Of a DNA stretch of 64,000 bases, positions 58,325-64,000 are shown one piece after another. The number at the start of each line of letters is the position of its first letter. Within the stretch, counting starts at the first letter, position 1. The position numbers and the translations under genes were made by a program. The stretch lies in assembly GCF_002177115.1 (NCBI RefSeq), contig NZ_MVAG01000117.1:44009-108008 (forward strand), read 5' to 3'. The notes beneath the pieces were generated by a model. It searched no databases. It had not been told where the DNA came from and saw nothing but the letters and a program-made list of their open reading frames with translations. Source of the stretch: Chryseobacterium mucoviscidosis. Its GTDB lineage: Bacteria; Bacteroidota; Bacteroidia; Flavobacteriales; Weeksellaceae.

Positions 58325-59632
58325 TTATTTTGTAAATCGTACTGACATTTTTCTGTCAACCGCTCTTTCTTCATTAGATGCAGATGCAGGTACTGTTGCA
58401 AACTCGCTTCCATATCCGTCTGCTCCCGTTACCTGTGGTCCAACTCCCTGTTTTTCAAGCCATGTCTTAATATAGTTGGCTCTGTCTGCAGAAAGCTTAA
58501 GGTTTTTAGCTTCGTCTCCGGTTTTATCTGTATAACCGCCAATTTTTATTTTAGCTTCAGGATACGCTTTTAAAATAGCCACTAAATTCTGAAGCTGTCC
58601 TTCAGATCCTGCTTCAAGTTCTGTAGCACTTCCCAATTTAAAGTTTACATGGTCAAAATTATACCACGTTTTCTTTAAAGCAGCATCATCTTTAGCATTT
58701 TGATACCCTCCGGATTTTAAGAATGCAATCATATTGTCTTCCATTCCTCCTTTGTATCCTTTTAAAGTAACACCGTTTAAGTCGATATTCTCATCAACTT
58801 TAGCGCTTGCAGACTTCATTGAAGCTGTATCTGATGTTTTAGCATTTACGGTGTCTGTAACTACTTTACCCGAGTCCGTCATAGTAGTCGTTGTAGTCGT
58901 TTCTTTTTTCTCGCATTGTTTCCAGATGAAATAAGCTGCTGCTATTAAAAGCAATAATGGAAGCAGCCATTTCCAGATAGATCCGCCTTCGTCATTATTA
59001 TTTCTTTCCGGAAAAGTTCCGTTAGGCGCTGTACTTCTTATTACCTCAATTTTCGGCTCTTCGGAAACCGGATTTTTAATAGTATCCTTATCATTGTCGA
59101 ATTTGTATCCTTTAGCCCAGTCCCAATCTCCCATATTTAAAGATGCCAGAGAAAGTCCTGCTGGTAAAAGTGTTGAAATAATACCTTTCTGATCACTAAG
59201 TAAACTTGAGATTCCACTTCTGTCAAGATTATTATCGGCAGCATATTTTCCTACAGAACCGATGGTTGCACCAGTAACCAGATTTAGTAATGAACTTGAC
59301 GAATTGTTGCTGATTCCTGCATAGGTTGCGATTCCGTTTACGATTCCACCTAATTTATCACCAAAAATTAATGATAAAAGACTGGAAATGATAGAATTGT
59401 TGGAAGAACCTCCCATCAGATTGCCCAAAATTCCATTGGAAGAAGCTCCTGAAATTGCATCTAAAACGGCAGGATTGTCAGAATTGTTTGCTAAACCTCC
59501 CACAACAGCAGGTAATAAACCTCCGATTGCTTTTGAAATAGCGGACTCGCTTTCCCCAAACTGTGATGCAGCCTGAGATACTAAAGCCGGACCTAATTGT
59601 CCTTTAATTAAATCAATAACATTTAAAGACAT
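58325..59632 (-). CDS. DUF937 and OmpA-domain fusion protein
   Basis: A 435-residue protein. The N-terminal ~170 residues are a DUF937-type domain (MSLNVIDLIKGQLGPALVSQ, SKAIGGLLPAVVGGLANNSD) with Gly/Ser/Asn-rich repeats; a single membrane helix (about 220-237) follows, and the C-terminal 120 residues are an OmpA-like peptidoglycan-binding domain (IKIGGYTDKTGDEAKNLKLS, ADRANYIKTWLEKQGV). It should link the inner membrane to the cell wall. A Ser/Thr-rich linker (KTSDTASMKSASAK) joins the parts. Confidence 0.9.
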   Translation of the reverse strand: MSLNVIDLIKGQLGPALVSQAASQFGESESAISKAIGGLLPAVVGGLANNSDNPAVLDAISGASSNGILGNLMGGSSNNSIISSLLSLIFGDKLGGIVNGIATYAGISNNSSSSLLNLVTGATIGSVGKYAADNNLDRSGISSLLSDQKGIISTLLPAGLSLASLNMGDWDWAKGYKFDNDKDTIKNPVSEEPKIEVIRSTAPNGTFPERNNNDEGGSIWKWLLPLLLLIAAAYFIWKQCEKKETTTTTTMTDSGKVVTDTVNAKTSDTASMKSASAKVDENIDLNGVTLKGYKGGMEDNMIAFLKSGGYQNAKDDAALKKTWYNFDHVNFKLGSATELEAGSEGQLQNLVAILKAYPEAKIKIGGYTDKTGDEAKNLKLSADRANYIKTWLEKQGVGPQVTGADGYGSEFATVPASASNEERAVDRKMSVRFTK

Positions 59633-59698
59633 AATAAATTTATTTTAAAGATTAATGTTAAGATAAATTTAAACAAAAAATAGTCCAAATGTTGATTT

Positions 59699-59739
59699 TT
59701 AAAAAAAATCTGCAAAAATTTCAGGAATTTTTGCAGATT
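59699..59739 (-). terminator. Terminator of proS
   Basis: AAATCTGCAAAAATT and AATTTTTGCAGATTT flank a 5-nt loop (59705-59739); on the minus strand followed by T. Separates proS from the DUF937 gene. Confidence 0.85.
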
Positions 59740-59759
59740 TAATAATTTTATGTTAAGTT

Positions 59760-61235
59760 CTAATAAGCTTTTGCAAATAAAACTCTTCTTTTTGATGGTT
59801 TACCGGAAATTAACGAAATTCCTTCTTCAATATCATCATCCAGAGGAATACATCTTATCGTTGCCTTAGTTTCGTCCTTAATCTGCTCTTCTTCTTCGGC
59901 AGTTCCGTCCCAATGCGCATAAATGAATCCTCCTTTTTCTTCCAAAACCTTCTTGAATTCTTCATAAGTATCCACTTTCGTGATGTTATTTTTTCTGAAT
60001 TCAAATGCTTTATTATAAATATCCTGCTGAATGGTTTTCAGTAATTCTTCAATATAAGAATCTAAACCATCAATAGAACGGACTTCTTTCGTTAAGTTGT
60101 CTCTTCTGGCAATTTCCACAGATCTGTTTTCAAGATCTCTTGGTCCCATTGCAATTCTTACAGGAACCCCTTTTAGTTCATATTCTGCGAATTTCCACCC
60201 CGGTTTATTCTGTGTATCATTATCAAATTTCACAGAAATTCCTTTAGCTTTAAGTTTTGCCTGAATATCTAAAGCCACTTCGCTGATCTGCGCCAATTGC
60301 TCTTCACCTTTAAAGATCGGAACAATCACCACCTGAATCGGAGCCAGAGTAGGAGGAAGTACCAATCCGAAATCATCGGAGTGCGTCATAATCAGAGCGC
60401 CCATCAAACGCGTTGAAGTTCCCCATGATGTTGCCCATGCGTGCTCGATTTTACCTTCTTTATTCGTGAATTTTACATCAAATGCTTTCGCAAAATTCTG
60501 TCCTAAAAAGTGAGATGTTCCTGCCTGTAAAGCTTTTCCGTCCTGCATCAATGCTTCAATACAGTAGGTTTCGTCTGCTCCTGCAAATCTTTCAGAAGGT
60601 GTCTTTAAACCCTGAATTACAGGGATTGCCATGAAGTTTTCTGCAAAATCAGCATACACTTTATTCATTTTTTCGGCCTCTTCAATGGCTTCATCTTTTG
60701 TAGCATGAGCAGTATGCCCTTCCTGCCATAAAAATTCTGCCGTTCTCAGGAAAAGACGTGTTCTCATTTCCCAACGGACAACATTCGCCCATTGGTTAAT
60801 TAATATAGGTAGATCTCTGTAAGACTGAATCCAGTTTTTATAAGTATTCCAGATAATTGCTTCTGAAGTAGGACGTACGATAAGTTCTTCTTCCAGTTTA
60901 GCATCCGGATCTACAATAAGTTTTGAAGGATTGTCCGGATCTGTTTTCAATCTGTAATGAGTTACAACTGCACATTCTTTAGCAAAACCTTCTGCGTTTT
61001 TTTCTTCAGCCTCAAATAAGCTTTTGGGCACAAAAAGCGGGAAATAAGCATTAACGTGACCTGTCTCTTTGAATTTTTTGTCCATTTCGTCACGCATTTT
61101 TTCCCAGATCGCATAGCCGTATGGTTTAATCACCATGCATCCTCGTACTCCTGAGTTTTCAGCTAAGTCGGCTTTTACCACCAACTCATTATACCATTTG
61201 CTGTAATCTTCGCTTCTTGAGGTTAATTTTGCCAT
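59760..61235 (-). CDS. proS: Prolyl-tRNA synthetase (type 3, archaeal/eukaryotic-like)
   Basis: A 491-residue ProRS that charges tRNA-Pro. Class II motifs are visible: motif 1 region [20 protein letters not shown], motif 2 [20 protein letters not shown] and [20 protein letters not shown] (with the EGHTAH catalytic strand), and motif 3 [17 protein letters not shown]. There is no editing INS domain, so it is the short type found in Bacteroidota, archaea and eukaryotes. It is divergent from the lipoprotein gene at 61380; a -7 box lies upstream. Confidence 0.96.
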   Translation of the reverse strand: MAKLTSRSEDYSKWYNELVVKADLAENSGVRGCMVIKPYGYAIWEKMRDEMDKKFKETGHVNAYFPLFVPKSLFEAEEKNAEGFAKECAVVTHYRLKTDPDNPSKLIVDPDAKLEEELIVRPTSEAIIWNTYKNWIQSYRDLPILINQWANVVRWEMRTRLFLRTAEFLWQEGHTAHATKDEAIEEAEKMNKVYADFAENFMAIPVIQGLKTPSERFAGADETYCIEALMQDGKALQAGTSHFLGQNFAKAFDVKFTNKEGKIEHAWATSWGTSTRLMGALIMTHSDDFGLVLPPTLAPIQVVIVPIFKGEEQLAQISEVALDIQAKLKAKGISVKFDNDTQNKPGWKFAEYELKGVPVRIAMGPRDLENRSVEIARRDNLTKEVRSIDGLDSYIEELLKTIQQDIYNKAFEFRKNNITKVDTYEEFKKVLEEKGGFIYAHWDGTAEEEEQIKDETKATIRCIPLDDDIEEGISLISGKPSKRRVLFAKAY

Positions 61236-61269
61236 TATTTTTTAAAATTTTTTTAACTTTTTTATGTTA

Positions 61270-61299
61270 TTGTTATCTAAAAATAAAAATCTATTTTTG
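61270..61299 (+). promoter_or_regulatory. Promoter of Trp/Gly/Tyr-rich lipoprotein (TTG-N19-TATTTTTG)
   Basis: TTG (61270-61272), 19 nt, TATTTTTG (61292-61299), giving a leader of about 75 nt before the ATG at 61380. Confidence 0.65.
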
Positions 61300-61344
61300 A
61301 TAGATTTTTGTAACCGTATTTTGGTACATTTTTAGTACAGATTG

Positions 61345-61352
61345 CAAATATA
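61345..61352 (-). promoter_or_regulatory. -7 box (TATATTTG) for proS
   Basis: Minus-strand TATATTTG, 109 nt before the proS ATG, so proS would have a long leader. It lies within the promoter region of the divergent gene. Confidence 0.5.
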
Positions 61353-61379
61353 ATTTAATTTAAAAATTTTTACGTTATC

Positions 61380-62471
61380 ATGAAAAGAAATATACATAAA
61401 AATTTGCTCGGAATGTTAAAATCCAAAGGGATTCTAGCAATATCAGGCGGATTATTACTTGTGTCTTGCGGCGCTCAGATGGGTGGCTACAGCGAGACAG
61501 ATGGCGTTTATTACGACCCGAATAAAGATACACTACCTGAAGGCGTAATCATCAACGACAGAGGAAACAGAGTCGGAGAAGATTACAACTATTATCAGGA
61601 TGATTCCAATGTGATTCAAAATGCTGAGGCCAATGCTAAAGAAGGAAGATACAGCGATTGGAATAACTATAACTGGAATACTACAGCTACAGATTCAGAC
61701 TGGGGAAGCTACGCAGGAAGCCAGACCAACTATTACGACAATTCATGGGGATGGGGTTCTCCTTGGGGTTGGGGAGGATGGTATGGCGGCTACAATCCTT
61801 ATTGGGGTTGGGGCGGCTACGGCGGCTGGAATCTTGGACTTTCCTGGGGATGGGGAGGCTCATGGGGATGGGGCTCCGGCTGGAACATGGGATGGGGATA
61901 TTCTCCATACTGGGGCTACAATCCATATTGGGGTTGGGGCGGATATTACGGCAATCCTTATTGGGGCTACGGAGGATATTGGGGTGGCGGATATTACGCA
62001 CCAATGTACAGAAGAAGTGGCTCTAACGGAAGAGGTTTCAATACCTATAACGGAGGATTTGCCAGCAAGTACGGCGTAAATTCCGGTGGATTCAGAAGAA
62101 GCAACAGCAGCGTGGGCGGATTCAGAGATTCAGGTTTAAATAATGGAGGATTTAGAAATTCTGGTAACGCAGGAGGTTTCAGACAGGGAAATACGAATGG
62201 AGGTTTCAGAAATCCAAACCAGAGCGGAACAAGACCTCAGGGAGGCTTTAGAAATCCAAATCAGAGCCAGCCTAGACAAAGCTACAATTACCCACAACAA
62301 TCTCAGCCAAGATATAATGACGGAGGCTTCAGAAATAACGGAGGCTTTAATAATTCCAACAGCGGTGGCGGCTTCAGATCAGGAGGCGGTGGCTTTAGCG
62401 GAGGAAGCAGCGGCGGCGGTGGATTCAGATCCGGCGGTGGCGGCGGAGGCGGTTTCCGTGGTGGCAGATAA
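61380..62471 (+). CDS. Trp/Gly/Tyr-rich repeat lipoprotein
   Basis: A 363-residue predicted lipoprotein: lipobox GLLLVSC (Cys30), an acidic segment, then a Trp/Gly/Tyr/Pro-rich region (about 118-210) built on repeats such as GYNPYWGWGGYGGW and WGWGSGWNMGWGYSPYWGYN, and a C-terminal region of about fifteen GGFR units (GGFRNPNQS, GGFRQGNTN) ending GGGGFRGGR. Such repeats suggest a surface adhesive or scaffold protein. It is 30 nt upstream of the beta-barrel gene. In some annotations this gene is mislabelled because of its neighbour proS. Confidence 0.85.
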   Translation: MKRNIHKNLLGMLKSKGILAISGGLLLVSCGAQMGGYSETDGVYYDPNKDTLPEGVIINDRGNRVGEDYNYYQDDSNVIQNAEANAKEGRYSDWNNYNWNTTATDSDWGSYAGSQTNYYDNSWGWGSPWGWGGWYGGYNPYWGWGGYGGWNLGLSWGWGGSWGWGSGWNMGWGYSPYWGYNPYWGWGGYYGNPYWGYGGYWGGGYYAPMYRRSGSNGRGFNTYNGGFASKYGVNSGGFRRSNSSVGGFRDSGLNNGGFRNSGNAGGFRQGNTNGGFRNPNQSGTRPQGGFRNPNQSQPRQSYNYPQQSQPRYNDGGFRNNGGFNNSNSGGGFRSGGGGFSGGSSGGGGFRSGGGGGGGFRGGR

Positions 62472-62501
62472 TTTTAAAAAGTAATAACTATTCAAAAAAT
62501 A

Positions 62502-63905
62502 ATGTTAAAAAAATCTTTAGCAATAATGAGCATTTCTGCTGCATTTTTTGCGCAGGCTCAAGATGTTTCTGTGATTAGAAATACGGTGGATGTTTATTCT
62601 AATGCTCCAAATATAGGTTCCGCTAAGTTTAATGCGATGGGAGGTTCCAATGGTGCTTTAGGAGGTGATGCGAATTCGCTGCTTACCAATCCTGCGGGGT
62701 TAGGGGTGGCAATTTCGGGGGAAATTTCCGGAACATTATCTATTACAAATAATAAGAATACCTCTACTTATGCAGGTTCTTCTTACGGATACAGCATCAA
62801 TAAAGGTGATCTTGGAAACTTAGGAGCTGTAATGACGTTTCAGTTGTTAAGTGAAAGTGCATGGAAATTCATCAATATCGGGGTAAACTATTCTAACCAG
62901 TCAATTGAGAATTATATTGAAACTCCGGGAAACAGTAATTTAGTGTATGATTTTCCCGATGGAAAAAGTTCTTCATTTGGAAGACATGCCTATGACAGAT
63001 ACGGATATTTATCTAAAACAAGCATTGGAGTAGGAGCTAACTATAATAATAATTTGTATTTAGGAGCAGGATTGAATTTTTTCAATTCGTCAATAGATCA
63101 GTCGGATACAGCAATGTTTAATTCTCTGGCTGATGGAAGCTCTGAATATTTCAGTAAGCAGAATACTCCTTTCTACGAAAAAGGAAACGGTTTTTCAGCT
63201 TCATTGGGGGTAATTGGAAAATTAAGTCCTAATTTCAGATTGGGAGCCGCTTTAGAAACTCCGACTTTCTGGGATATCGACAGAAGCTACAATTTCTACA
63301 ATGATCCTATTTACGGAGATGATACTGCTATTGAAAACAGAAAACTAACCACTCCTTTAAAAGCGACAGTAAGTGCTGCGTTTATTGCGAGTAAAAGTTT
63401 TGCTCTGAATGTAGATTATACTTTAGGTTTAACAAAGCCTAAATACAAGGTGTACGGAGACGCTGAAACTGAGCTGAACGACTTCTTTAAAGAAAATTAC
63501 AAAAATTTATCTGAAGTAAAGATCGGTGCAGAGTACAGAGTTAAGCAATTCAGACTGAGAGGAGGGTATTCTTACGCTTCAAGCCCGTTTGATGCTTTAA
63601 CGGTGAACAGATATTCCAACAGCGGAGGAGTGGATGAAAATCAATCGTACAGCAATCTAATTCTAAATGACAGAAATGCTTTATCAGTAGGTTTGGGATA
63701 TGATTTCAAATCATTCTATATTGATGCTTCTTATCAGAACATCACTTCAAAATATACCAACCCGTTTTTGTACGGTGTTGCTGATGGTAATTACGAAGCA
63801 GGATATTATTCGCCAAGCCGTTTAATTTCGAGTGATGCCTTTGCGGTGTCGGATGTTAAAAACGTCAGAAATAATTTCTTTATTACACTTGGATGGAAAT
63901 TCTAA
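62502..63905 (+). CDS. OmpP1/FadL-family outer membrane protein
   Basis: A 467-residue outer-membrane beta-barrel: signal peptide (AAFFAQAQ, cut near residue 19), then SAKFNAMGGSNGALGGDANS and LLTNPAGLGV, the typical OmpP1/FadL/TodX plug region, and alternating amphipathic strands to a terminal FFITLGWKF. The family transports hydrophobic compounds such as fatty acids. It is 30 nt after the repeat-rich lipoprotein and shares its promoter. Substrate unknown; earlier names include hemin receptor. Confidence 0.88.
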   Translation: MLKKSLAIMSISAAFFAQAQDVSVIRNTVDVYSNAPNIGSAKFNAMGGSNGALGGDANSLLTNPAGLGVAISGEISGTLSITNNKNTSTYAGSSYGYSINKGDLGNLGAVMTFQLLSESAWKFINIGVNYSNQSIENYIETPGNSNLVYDFPDGKSSSFGRHAYDRYGYLSKTSIGVGANYNNNLYLGAGLNFFNSSIDQSDTAMFNSLADGSSEYFSKQNTPFYEKGNGFSASLGVIGKLSPNFRLGAALETPTFWDIDRSYNFYNDPIYGDDTAIENRKLTTPLKATVSAAFIASKSFALNVDYTLGLTKPKYKVYGDAETELNDFFKENYKNLSEVKIGAEYRVKQFRLRGGYSYASSPFDALTVNRYSNSGGVDENQSYSNLILNDRNALSVGLGYDFKSFYIDASYQNITSKYTNPFLYGVADGNYEAGYYSPSRLISSDAFAVSDVKNVRNNFFITLGWKF

Positions 63906-63953
63906 TCTGAGTAATAAAACTTTTTGAATATCCGTAATTTCACCTAAATTTAG

Positions 63954-63961
63954 TAAATTTG
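63954..63961 (+). promoter_or_regulatory. -7 box (TAAATTTG) for gene at right edge
   Basis: TAAATTTG lies 20 nt before an ATG at 63982. Confidence 0.5.
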
Positions 63962-63981
63962 CGTATAGTCAATTGTTTAAG

Positions 63982-64000
63982 ATGAATATATTTAGTTTTA
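63982..64000 (+). CDS. Partial gene start at right edge
   Basis: An ATG at 63982, 20 nt after a -7 box, opens a frame MNIFSF that runs off the window. Too short to identify. Confidence 0.4.

Overview
The window comes from an AT-rich member of the Bacteroidota, almost certainly Flavobacteriales/Weeksellaceae and most like Chryseobacterium. The signs are the Bacteroidota-type -7 box (TAnnTTTG) in front of many genes, a complete Bat (aerotolerance) operon, a mevalonate-pathway gene (mvaD), an archaeal/eukaryotic-type ProRS, and the small paired helix-turn-helix genes that I know from Chryseobacterium. I found no rRNA, tRNA, CRISPR array, prophage or intact insertion sequence. This is mostly core chromosome with accessory pockets.

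Layout. 1-2954: DUF6263 lipoprotein and rlmB, then a four-helix-bundle gene between near-identical 20-bp repeats, then a DinB-like gene, all on the minus strand. 3206-11190: moxR, a GNAT gene, a DUF58 gene, a membrane protein, batA, batB, batC and batD in one long plus-strand run. 11235-12329: marC, a small membrane protein, a strong terminator and a palindrome-rich element. 12385-16944 (minus): isochorismate synthase, an outer-membrane protein gene broken by an in-frame TGA, an ECF sigma factor with a membrane tail, a MenI/PaaI-type thioesterase, a PlsC-like acyltransferase, and a very short self-contained unit for a 20-residue amphipathic peptide. 17069-20684 (minus): PspC/PadR pair and a cytochrome P450. 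20988-23226: HD hydrolase, acyl-CoA thioesterase, and a cobalamin riboswitch with no recognisable B12 gene behind it. 23296-26629: membrane-bound AraC regulator, secreted protein and the paired HTH genes. 26631-31053 (minus): ABC ATPase with a tiny membrane partner, two membrane proteins, and a MutS2 homologue without Smr. 31247-38177: duplicated hairpin repeat, GNAT, ung, lipoproteins, DUF456, MscS channel, pdxJ and an alpha/beta hydrolase.

38294-40796 is the most notable system: a graspetide (microviridin/chryseoviridin-like) biosynthetic cluster of two precursor peptides and two ATP-grasp ligases, with a terminator between precursors and ligases. A MITE-like element follows. 41267-45179: SDR, acyl-CoA synthetase and mvaD. 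45238-46217 (minus): prephenate dehydrogenase behind a Tyr/Phe-rich leader peptide and attenuator. 46920-47185 holds a decayed array of 21-bp (heptad-coding) repeats. 47244-54455: tag, hypotheticals, prfB, DedA, lipoprotein esterase and DUF808. 54554-59632 (minus): dnaJ-grpE, a long perfect palindrome, an Nramp transporter with a candidate operator, and a DUF937-OmpA fusion. 59760-63905: proS diverging from a Trp/Gly/Tyr-rich lipoprotein and an outer-membrane beta-barrel gene. A new gene begins at the right edge.

Regulation themes: TAnnTTTG boxes are visible before more than twenty units. In several the start codon lies only 4-6 nt after the box, which predicts leaderless or nearly leaderless mRNAs. 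Protein family calls rest on motif recognition; no database search was run.
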